From JBHYGK01 sp051859045 (GTDB taxonomy: Bacteria > Pseudomonadota > Gammaproteobacteria > Xanthomonadales > Xanthomonadaceae), in contig JBHYGK010000040.1 in assembly GCA_051859045.1 (NCBI GenBank), forward strand, positions 1-13,363: a DNA stretch of 13,363 bases, in the 5' to 3' direction. The notes beneath the pieces were generated by a model. It was given only the letters and a program-made list of their open reading frames with translations, did no database searches and had not been told where the DNA came from. Both the position numbers and the translations under genes were made by a program. Shown here piece by piece: positions 8,113 through 13,363 of this stretch; positions within the stretch are counted from its first letter, which is position 1, and the number at the start of each line of letters is the position of its first letter.

Positions 8113-8118
8113 CTCCTT
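8113..8118 (-). promoter_or_regulatory. cheY: Strong ribosome binding site of cheY
   Basis: AAGGAG with a 6-base spacer to the cheY ATG. It is the best Shine-Dalgarno in the window, where most genes rely on weak sites or coupling. This suggests cheY is translated more strongly than its neighbours (inference). Confidence 0.75.
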
Positions 8119-8161
8119 GGATCGAACAGGGAAACGGGAAGGGAGGGGACCGCGCGGGACA

Positions 8162-8431
8162 TCAGGCGAGCCCCAGCTCGGCGCTGAGACCGAGCCTTCC
8201 GGCGGCGTCCTTCAGCGAGTCTGCACACGGCTCGAGGCGGGTCGCGAGGCCAGCCTGGCGGCGGTCGCGGATGAAAGCGCACAGCACCTGCAGGCCGGCG
8301 GTGTGGACCTTGCCCACCGGGTCTGCGGCGATGACCACCGGCTCGGGCTGGGCCAGCAGCGGCGCCAGCAGGTCCTTGAGCTCGGGGGCGTATTCGATCC
8401 CGAGGTCGGGACCCAGTTGGACGGACGACAT
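8162..8431 (-). CDS. STAS-domain protein (anti-sigma-factor-antagonist-like)
   Basis: Small 89-residue cytoplasmic protein resembling a single STAS domain: N-terminal strand region, ELKDLLAPLLAQPEPVVIAA (17-36), then the loop with KVHTAGLQVLCAF (41-53), and the C-terminal half with RLEPCADSLKDAAGRLGL (65-82). In SpoIIAA-type proteins the loop carries a phosphorylatable Ser/Thr after Asp; here Thr44 is kept but His43 is in the Asp place. STAS proteins of this kind occur at the head of some chemotaxis clusters, where their role is poorly defined; a scaffold or CheA-associated role is only a guess. It is the first gene after the FliA-like promoter at 8461-8487, with AGGAG 5 bases before the ATG. 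No SpoIIAB-type kinase or anti-sigma gene is in the window. Confidence 0.85.
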   Translation of the reverse strand: MSSVQLGPDLGIEYAPELKDLLAPLLAQPEPVVIAADPVGKVHTAGLQVLCAFIRDRRQAGLATRLEPCADSLKDAAGRLGLSAELGLA

Positions 8432-8460
8432 GGCGGCTCCTGCGTGGCTTGCCTCGGTGG

Positions 8461-8487
8461 ATAACGGCCCCGGGGGCCGGACCTTTA
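8461..8487 (-). promoter_or_regulatory. Probable sigma-28 (FliA) promoter for STAS-cheY-cheA-mcp operon
   Basis: On the minus strand TAAAGGTC (8487-8480), an 11-base spacer and GCCGTTAT (8468-8461) match the enterobacterial FliA consensus at 12 of 16 positions with exact spacing. It sits 29 bp before the STAS start codon; transcription would begin near 8454 and give a leader of about 23 bases. It lies beyond the hairpin that follows parP, as expected for a new transcription unit. The spacer contains a GC-rich dyad (8465-8479) overlapping the -10 box. Confidence 0.75.
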
Positions 8488-8525
8488 GCCCGATTTCGCG
8501 ATCCGTCCCGCGCCCCCTCCCGGCG

Positions 8526-8549
8526 CGGCCCCGCCCCCGGGCGGGGCCG
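8526..8549 (-). terminator. GC-rich hairpin directly after parP, possible terminator
   Basis: Arms 8526-8536 and 8539-8549 pair perfectly, all G-C, with an effective loop of about 4 bases. The hairpin begins 2 bases after the parP stop codon. There is no T-run downstream on the minus strand, so it is not a textbook intrinsic terminator. Its position between a stop codon and a new promoter still suggests a transcript-end or pause structure. Confidence 0.55.
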
Positions 8550-8551
8550 GC

Positions 8552-9574
8552 TCAGCCGAGCAGCTTCGAGGCGTTCATCAGGATCACCGGCTGGCCGGCG
8601 ATCCGGGTGATGCCGCGGACCGTGCCCGGCTCGCCGCCGGCCAGGGTGTGCTCCGGGGGCTCGATGGTGGCCTCGGCCACGGTGTGGACGTCGAGCACCG
8701 AGGTGACCCGCACCGCGACCGCGTCGCCGCCCTCCTCCAGCACCACCAGGCGCATCTCGGGGGTCTCCTCGATGGCGTCGGTGCCCAGCCACAGGCCCAG
8801 GTCGACCACCGGCACCACGATGCCGCGCAGGTTCATCGCGCCCAGCACCGAGGGCGGGGCGCCGCGGACGGCCAGCACCGGCGGCGGCAGCAGGACCTCC
8901 TGCACCTTCAGCAGCTCCACGGCGTAGTCCTGGGCGTGCACGCGCAGGCGCAGCCAGCGCGCGGTGCGGCCGGTGGCGCGGCGGTCGTGGCCGAGCCAGT
9001 AGTCGCGCTCCGGGGCCTCGGCGCGGCGGCCGGCCGGGCGGTCGTCGTCGTGGTCGTCGTCCGCGCGACGCGCCCGCGGGACCGGGGCGACGAAGGGCGG
9101 CGGCGCCGGCGCGTGCTGCACCGGGGCCGGCGGAGGCGGCGGCGGAGGCGGCGCGGGCGGCGGGGGCGGCGGCGGGCCGCTGCCGGGGGCCGCGCCGCCG
9201 TGCAGCTGGTCGAGCAGCGCGTCGAACTCGTCCTCGNNNNNNNNNNNNNNNNNNNNNNNNNNNNNNNNNNNNNNNNNNNNNNNNNNNNNNNNNNNNNNNN
9301 NNNNNNNNNNNNNNNNNNNNNNNNNNNNNNNNNNNNTGATGTCGCCGGGCTTGGGCACGTAGTCGCCGCCCGGCATCCCGGGCCTGGCCGCCGCGGGCGG
9401 GGCGGGCGGCGGCGGCGGCGGCGCGGGCACGGGCGCGGGCTCCGCAGCGGGCGGAGGCGCAGGCGGCGCGGGCGGCGGCGCGGCCGCGGCCGGCGGCGGA
9501 GCGCCGCCGAGCAGGTCGTCGAGGTAGTCGTCGACGGCGACGCCGGTCTTGCCGGCGCCGGGGGTGGCGTTCAT
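8552..9574 (-). CDS. parP: ParP-like CheW-domain protein with proline-rich N-terminus; interrupted by assembly gap
   Basis: C-terminal CheW-like domain (about the last 150 residues, with MNLRGIVVPVVDLGLWLG) behind a long Pro/Ala-rich disordered region. In Vibrio and Pseudomonas, ParP pairs with the ATPase ParC and binds CheA to hold arrays at the pole; here it directly follows a ParC-like gene, which is the main reason for the name. The ATG at 9574 overlaps the upstream stop as ATGA, so translation is probably coupled; longer in-frame starts inside parC are rejected. The N-terminal region has two similar acidic/Leu motifs, DDYLDDLLGG (residues 16-25) and DEFDALLDQLHGG just after the gap. Other features are long Pro runs, an acidic DDDHDDDR patch, and a 100-N gap (9237-9336) that leaves about 33 codons or an unknown length missing. 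The two flanks are in one frame across 100 bases, which has a one-in-three chance of being accidental. It could also be called simply a CheW-domain protein. Confidence 0.82.
   Translation of the reverse strand: MNATPGAGKTGVAVDDYLDDLLGGAPPPAAAAPPPAPPAPPPAAEPAPVPAPPPPPPAPPAAARPGMPGGDYVPKPGDIXXXXXXXXXXXXXXXXXXXXXXXXXXXXXXXXXXEDEFDALLDQLHGGAAPGSGPPPPPPPAPPPPPPPPAPVQHAPAPPPFVAPVPRARRADDDHDDDRPAGRRAEAPERDYWLGHDRRATGRTARWLRLRVHAQDYAVELLKVQEVLLPPPVLAVRGAPPSVLGAMNLRGIVVPVVDLGLWLGTDAIEETPEMRLVVLEEGGDAVAVRVTSVLDVHTVAEATIEPPEHTLAGGEPGTVRGITRIAGQPVILMNASKLLG
9237..9336. other. Assembly gap (100 N)
   Basis: Exactly 100 N bases, the usual placeholder for a scaffold gap of unknown size, inside the Pro/Ala-rich coding region of parP. 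The flanks are extremely GC-rich and repetitive, a common cause of short-read dropout. The true missing length is unknown. Confidence 0.98.
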
Positions 9575-10353
9575 GCGGCGTCCTCCAGGGCGGCGTCCTC
9601 GCGCAGCAGCCACTCCAGCGCGCGGGCATAGGCCTCCAGGCCGCGGCCGGCGGCCAGGTCGGCCGGCAGCTCGGGCTTGCACAGGGCGTCGGCCTCGCGC
9701 AGCCGGGTGTCCAGCGGGACCGCCTGGACCCAGGTCTGGGCCGGATGGGCCTCGCGGATCGCGTCGAGGGTGCTGGTGCCGGCGCGGGTGCGGCGGTCGA
9801 ACAGGGTCGGCAGCACGCTGGCCGGCAGCGCGCGGCGGCGCGAGCGCTCGATCATCTGGCCGGTGCGCAGCATGCCCTCCATGCCGTGCACGGCCAGCGG
9901 CTCGGTCTGGGTGGGCACCACCAGGCGGTCGGCGGCGGCGAGCGCGTTGACCATCAGCAGGCCCAGGGTCGGGGCGCAGTCGAGCAGCACGTAGTCGTAG
10001 TGCGGGGCGGCGCGCTCCAGCGCCTGCGCCAGCGCCATGCCGAGGCCGGGCTGGGTGGCGCTGCGGCGCTCGAGGGTGGCCATGGCCGGCTGCGCGGCCA
10101 GCAGCGACAGGCCGGGGATGCCGGTGTCGCGGGCCAGCGCGTGGGCGTCGCCCGGGCTGGCCTCGAACAGCTCGAGGGTGCCGGTGGGCGCGGGCTCGAG
10201 CGGGACGCCGAAGGCCCGGGTGAGGGAGGCGTGGGGGTCGAGGTCGGCGAGCAGCACGCGCTGGCCGCGCTGGGCCAGCAGCCGGCCCAGCGCGAGCGTG
10301 GTGGTGGTCTTGCCGACGCCCCCCTTCTGGTTGGCGATCGCCCAGGTGCGCAT
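9571..10353 (-). CDS. parC: ParA-family ATPase, ParC-type (chemotaxis array positioning)
   Basis: 260-residue cytoplasmic ATPase of the ParA/MinD group. The deviant Walker A motif is KGGVGKTT (10-17) with both signature lysines (Lys10, Lys15); LLADLDPHAS (34-43) carries the A' aspartates Asp37 and Asp39; YDYVLLDCAPTLG (119-131) is the Walker B region. No DNA-binding N-terminal domain and no adjacent parB-like gene are present, arguing against plasmid or chromosome partitioning. Location between motD and a CheW-domain gene matches ParC of polar flagellates, which with ParP recruits chemotaxis arrays to the cell pole (known in Vibrio; transfer to this organism is inference). The name is shared with topoisomerase IV ParC but is unrelated. 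It starts one base after the motD stop (TGA-G-ATG), with AAGGAG inside the end of motD. Its stop overlaps the parP start. Confidence 0.93.
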   Translation of the reverse strand: MRTWAIANQKGGVGKTTTTLALGRLLAQRGQRVLLADLDPHASLTRAFGVPLEPAPTGTLELFEASPGDAHALARDTGIPGLSLLAAQPAMATLERRSATQPGLGMALAQALERAAPHYDYVLLDCAPTLGLLMVNALAAADRLVVPTQTEPLAVHGMEGMLRTGQMIERSRRRALPASVLPTLFDRRTRAGTSTLDAIREAHPAQTWVQAVPLDTRLREADALCKPELPADLAAGRGLEAYARALEWLLREDAALEDAA

Positions 10354-10354
10354 C

Positions 10355-11356
10355 TCACTCGTCTCCTTCAGTGGTGGCCGCCGGACCGTCGTCCGGCAGC
10401 ACGCTCAGCACGCGCACCGACGACGGCGCGTCCGCGGCCGGCGCCGGCGCGGCCGCGGCCTCGGCCTCGTCGCCCGCGCTGGGCACGGTGGCGGGGGTGA
10501 CCGCGGGCGCGCCGGTGGCGGGATCGGCCAGGATGATCAGCACGACGCGACGGTTGGCGTTGCGGCCCTCGGGCGCGGCGTTGTCGGCGCGCGGGCGGTG
10601 CTCGCCGTAGCCGACCACCGCGAGCCGGGAGGGCGCGACGCCCTGCTGCTCGAACAGCTCCAGCACGCTCGCCGAGCGCGCCGCCGAGAGCTGCCAGTTG
10701 CTGGGGAAGCGCAGCGTGTTGATCGGCACGTTGTCGGTATAGCCCTCGACGCGAACGCCGTTGGGCACGCCGCTGAGCACCTGCGCGAGCTCGATGATGG
10801 TGTCGCGGGCGGCCGGGCCGAGGTCGGCGGAGCCGGACGCGAACAGCAGGTCGGACTGGATCTCGACCTCCAGCCACAGGCTCTCGCGGCGCACCGTGAC
10901 CAGCTCGCGGGCCACCAGCGGCGCGAGCGCGGATTCGAGCTGCTGGGCGATGCCCTCGAGCTGGCGGGTGGCCTCGCGCACGGTGAGGTCCTCGGTGCTG
11001 CCCTCGGTCTCGATGGCGCGCAGCTGCTCGGAGATCGGGCGGAACGGGTTGACCTGCTGGATCACGCTGGCGGTGATCGGGCCGCTGTCGGACGCGGCCT
11101 GCAGCAGCGAGGGCGTGTCGTACTGCCCGCCGGTCATCTGGTTGCGGCCGACCTCGATCGGATTCATCGTCCGCGGCACGCCGCTGAAGGCGGTGTTGAG
11201 CGCGTCGGAGACCACCCGGTACTTGCCCTCGTTGACCGAGGAGATGGCGTACATCACCACGAAGAAGGCGAGCAGCAGGGTGACGAGGTCGCCGTAGGGG
11301 ATCGCCCATGCCTCGTGGTTGACGTGGTCTTCGTGGTGGTGCTTCCCGCGGGCCAT
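10355..11356 (-). CDS. motD: Flagellar stator protein MotD (MotB family)
   Basis: 333-residue stator subunit. A short cytoplasmic His/Asp-rich start is followed by one membrane helix (about 20-41) with Asp23 in PYGDLVTLLLAFFVVMYAIS, matching the ion-binding Asp32 of E. coli MotB. A periplasmic linker (45-150) leads to an OmpA/MotB peptidoglycan-binding domain (about 158-278), with VEGYTDNVPINTLRFPSNWQ (203-222), LSAARSASVLE (223-233) and GRNANRRVVLII (264-275). The last 55 residues are an Ala/Pro-rich acidic tail beyond the core domain. It anchors the stator to the cell wall and forms the ion channel with MotC, 10 bp upstream. The coupling ion cannot be decided here. In Pseudomonas and Xanthomonas relatives MotC/MotD is one of two stator pairs, with MotA/MotB encoded elsewhere. 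Confidence 0.94.
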   Translation of the reverse strand: MARGKHHHEDHVNHEAWAIPYGDLVTLLLAFFVVMYAISSVNEGKYRVVSDALNTAFSGVPRTMNPIEVGRNQMTGGQYDTPSLLQAASDSGPITASVIQQVNPFRPISEQLRAIETEGSTEDLTVREATRQLEGIAQQLESALAPLVARELVTVRRESLWLEVEIQSDLLFASGSADLGPAARDTIIELAQVLSGVPNGVRVEGYTDNVPINTLRFPSNWQLSAARSASVLELFEQQGVAPSRLAVVGYGEHRPRADNAAPEGRNANRRVVLIILADPATGAPAVTPATVPSAGDEAEAAAAPAPAADAPSSVRVLSVLPDDGPAATTEGDE

Positions 11357-11366
11357 GGCGGCGGGC

Positions 11367-12107
11367 TCAGTGCAGGAACCCGCCGAGGCGGGTCTCGATG
11401 TTGCGCGGGTTCTCGCCCTGCGCGATCGCCACGAAGCCCTCGAGCAGCAGCGCGCGGTCCTCCGCGCGGTGGTGGATCAGGCCCTTGAGCTTGTTGCCCA
11501 TCGGCAGGAAGAACAGGTTGGCCGAGGCGATGCCGTAGATGGTGGCGGTGAACGCGGCGGCGATGCCGACGCCGAGGCGGCTGGGGTCGGCCAGGTTCTG
11601 CATCACCGACATCAGGCCCAGCACGGCGCCGACGATGCCCAGCGTGGGCGCGTAGATGCCCATCGCCTCGAACACCTTGGCGGCCTGGGTGTCGACGTGG
11701 CGCTGGCCGTCGATGTCGAGCTCGAGCATGTGCCGGATCGACTCGGGCTCGACGCCGTCCACCAGCATCTGCAGGCCCTTCTGCACGAAGCCGTCCTCCT
11801 GCATCGCCACCTGCGGCTCCAGGCCCAGCAGGCCCTGCTTGCGGGCGATCGAGCTCCACTCCACGACCTGCTGGATCATGCGCGCGCGGTCGCTCGACGG
11901 CGGCTTGACGATCCACGCCGCGATCGCCATGGCGCGCTTGAAGGTCGGCATGCCGAACTGGATGAACACCGACGCCAGCGTGCCGACGATGACGATGACG
12001 AACGCGGCCGGCGACCACAGCGCCGCGAGGCCCGCGCCCTTGAGGACGCTGCCGCCGAGGACGGCGACCAGTGCGAGCACGAGGCCGATGAGGCTCAGGA
12101 TATCCAT
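11367..12107 (-). CDS. motC: Flagellar stator protein MotC (MotA/PomA family)
   Basis: 246-residue inner-membrane stator subunit with four predicted membrane helices (about 4-22, 32-52, 153-172, 183-203). The cytoplasmic loop has Arg89 and Glu97 (SIARKQGLLGLE, 86-97), at the positions of E. coli MotA Arg90/Glu98 that contact FliG. The conserved prolines are Pro154 (IYAPTLGIVGAVLGL) and Pro202 (FFLPMGNKLKG). Length and sequence are closer to PomA than to the longer E. coli MotA. The ATG at 12107, 7 bp after the cheA stop, is preferred over an in-frame upstream start at 12173 that would overlap cheA and add a non-membrane stretch before TM1. No good ribosome site is visible, so coupling to cheA translation is likely. 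It forms the torque-generating complex with MotD. Confidence 0.95.
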   Translation of the reverse strand: MDILSLIGLVLALVAVLGGSVLKGAGLAALWSPAAFVIVIVGTLASVFIQFGMPTFKRAMAIAAWIVKPPSSDRARMIQQVVEWSSIARKQGLLGLEPQVAMQEDGFVQKGLQMLVDGVEPESIRHMLELDIDGQRHVDTQAAKVFEAMGIYAPTLGIVGAVLGLMSVMQNLADPSRLGVGIAAAFTATIYGIASANLFFLPMGNKLKGLIHHRAEDRALLLEGFVAIAQGENPRNIETRLGGFLH

Positions 12108-12114
12108 GCCACGA

Positions 12115-13363
12115 CTATCGGCCGCGAGGCGCCGTGCTTGAGCTTCCGACGCTGCGGTAGAGGCCGTCCACATCGAGGATCAGGGCCAGCGAACCATCGC
12201 CGATCAGCGTGGCGCCGGCGTATCCGGCGAGCCCGCGCAGGCGCTTGGGCATGGCCTTGATGACCACTTCCTCGCGGCCGCGGACCTGGTCGACGACGAG
12301 GCCGTAGCGGAAGTCGCCGGCGTGCAGCACCACCACCACCTCGGGTCCGTGCGGCAGGTGCGGCAGGCCGAGCCAGCCGCGCAGCCACACCAGCGGCAGG
12401 GTGGACTCGCGCAGGTCGAGCACCGGCTGGGAGTCGACGTAGTCCGGCGTGCCCTCGGGCATCGCCAGCACCTCGACCACGCGCGAGAGCGGCAGCGCGT
12501 AGGGCGTCTCGCCGACCTTCACCAGCAGGGTGGGCAGGATCGCCAGCGTCAGCGGCACCTGGATCGTGAAGCGGCTGCCGTGGCCGAGCTCGGACTGGAT
12601 CTGGATGGTGCCGCTGAGCTCGCGGATGCGGCTCTGCACGACGTCCATGCCCACGCCGCGGCCGGAGATGTCGGTGACCTCGGCCTTGGTGCTGAAGCCG
12701 GGCAGGAACACCACCTGCATGCATTCCTCGGCGCTCATGCGCGCGGCGGCCTCGGGGCTCATCAGGCCCTTCTCGACGGCCTTGCCGCGCAGCTTCTCCG
12801 GGTCCATGCCGGCGCCGTCGTCGCGGATCTCGATGGTGACGTGGTCGCCTTCCTGGCGCGCCGACAGGCGCACCGCGCCCTGCGGCGGCTTGCCGATGGC
12901 CTGGCGCTGGGCGGGCATCTCGATGCCGTGGTCGATCGCGTTGCGCACCAGGTGCACCAGCGGGTCGGCCAGGGCCTCGACGAGGTTGCGGTCGAGCTCG
13001 GTCTCGGCGCCTTCCAGCACCAGCTCGACCTCCTTCTTGAGGTTGCGCGCGACGTCGCGGGCGAGCTTGGGGAAGCGCGCGAAGACGCGGTTGACCGGCT
13101 GCATGCGGGTCTTCATGACCGAGCTCTGCAGGCGCGAGGTGGCGTGGTCGAGCGCGGAGATGGCGCGGTCGAGCGGCTCGTCGTGGAAGCGCTCGCGCAG
13201 GGTCTTGAGGCGGTTGCGGGCGAGCACGAGTTCGCCGACCAGGTTGACGATGGCGTCGAGGCGCTTGGTGTCCACGCGCACGGTGGGCTCGGCGGCCTCC
13301 GGCGGCTTGGCCGGCGCGGCGGGCGCGGCCGGGGCCGCGCGCGGGGCCGCGGCCGGGGCGGCC
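12115..13363 (-). CDS. cheA: Chemotaxis histidine kinase CheA (first copy), 5' part off window
   Basis: The visible 415 residues are the C-terminal part. The frame is open to the right edge. They begin with an Ala/Pro linker (1-26), then P3 dimerisation (28-95, LDAIVNLVGELVLARNRLK), P4 ATPase with N box HLVRNAIDHG (137-146), G1 DDGAGMD (181-187) and G2 GRGVGMD (234-240), and P5 CheW-like domain (about 274-405), ending SSSTAPRGR. The P1 His-phosphotransfer domain and P2 lie outside the window, so their integrity cannot be judged. The GTG at 13281 is only an internal codon, not a start. The gene is followed 7 bp later by motC; the cheA-motC-motD-parC-parP order is the classic flagellar chemotaxis arrangement of polar gammaproteobacteria, so this is likely the main kinase of swimming chemotaxis. 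Confidence 0.96.
   Translation of the reverse strand, partial: AAPAAAPRAAPAAPAAPAKPPEAAEPTVRVDTKRLDAIVNLVGELVLARNRLKTLRERFHDEPLDRAISALDHATSRLQSSVMKTRMQPVNRVFARFPKLARDVARNLKKEVELVLEGAETELDRNLVEALADPLVHLVRNAIDHGIEMPAQRQAIGKPPQGAVRLSARQEGDHVTIEIRDDGAGMDPEKLRGKAVEKGLMSPEAAARMSAEECMQVVFLPGFSTKAEVTDISGRGVGMDVVQSRIRELSGTIQIQSELGHGSRFTIQVPLTLAILPTLLVKVGETPYALPLSRVVEVLAMPEGTPDYVDSQPVLDLRESTLPLVWLRGWLGLPHLPHGPEVVVVLHAGDFRYGLVVDQVRGREEVVIKAMPKRLRGLAGYAGATLIGDGSLALILDVDGLYRSVGSSSTAPRGR

Noticed and set aside
9036..9066. Trinucleotide-like gtc/gtg tract that looks like a simple repeat
   Set aside because: It encodes the DDDHDDDR acidic patch of the ParP-like protein; it is coding low complexity, not an independent repeat element.
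8106..9629. Minus-strand open frame of 507 codons over parP and the STAS gene
   Set aside because: It is Arg/Pro/Ala-rich low complexity, out of frame with the recognisable CheW and STAS domains, and crosses the 100-N gap.
9575..9682. Longer parP start at 9682
   Set aside because: The extra residues come from the parC-coding region in another frame; the ATGA overlap at 9571-9574 is the usual coupled start.
9571..10353. ParA-like gene as evidence of a plasmid or partition locus
   Set aside because: There is no parB or parS-like repeat nearby, and it is embedded with overlapping or near-overlapping ends between motD and a CheW-domain gene, which fits a chemotaxis ParC role.
12108..12173. Longer motC start at 12173
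   Set aside because: It overlaps cheA coding sequence and adds a hydrophilic stretch before TM1; the ATG at 12107 gives a normal MotA/PomA N-terminus.
13279..13281. GTG as a start codon for the right-hand cheA
   Set aside because: The frame continues upstream through an Ala/Pro linker to the window edge, and a start here would leave a CheA lacking P1. It is an internal codon.

Overview
The window is a stretch of flagellar chemotaxis and motility genes, all on the minus strand, so gene order runs from high to low coordinates. Base composition is very GC-rich (above about 70% by eye) with strong G/C third-position bias. The gene set and order (cheA, a PomA-like motC, motD, a ParA-like ATPase, a proline-rich CheW-domain protein, then STAS-cheY-cheA-mcp-cheW-mcp) suggest a polar-flagellated gammaproteobacterium, most likely a high-GC member of the Xanthomonadaceae (Lysobacter/Luteimonas-like). 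That taxonomic call is inference from gene order and composition, not a database match.

Right-hand module (13363 down to 8552). The 3' part of a first cheA (dimerisation, kinase and CheW-like domains visible, phosphotransfer domain off the window) is followed by the stator pair motC/motD, a ParA-family ATPase of the ParC type, and a ParP-type CheW-domain protein. Spacings of 7, 10, 1 and -4 bp point to one operon. ParC and ParP are known elsewhere for placing chemoreceptor arrays at the cell pole. ParP is interrupted by a 100-N assembly gap inside a proline-rich low-complexity region. A strong GC hairpin directly follows the parP stop codon.

Left-hand module (8487 down to 1). A sequence closely resembling a sigma-28 (FliA) promoter precedes a small STAS-domain gene. 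Then come cheY, a second and complete cheA, and a dCache chemoreceptor. A second, even better FliA-like promoter in the 80-bp gap after that receptor precedes cheW and a second chemoreceptor, which has a Cache_3-Cache_2-like sensor and runs off the left edge inside its signalling tip. CheR, CheB, CheD and CheZ are not in the window; in related clusters they lie just outside such a region.

How the parts fit: the two receptors sense periplasmic ligands and control CheA autophosphorylation through CheW. CheA phosphorylates CheY, which would act on the flagellar switch or serve as a phosphate sink. MotC/MotD supply torque and ParC/ParP place the arrays. There is no gene-free stretch over 300 bp; the longest is 120 bp (8432-8551) and holds the hairpin and the upstream FliA-like promoter. 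I see no mobile element, tRNA, rRNA, CRISPR or phage sequence. Overall this is a well-known kind of system. The points worth a second look are the two FliA-like promoters, the two-kinase arrangement, the repeated short motif in ParP, and the assembly gap.
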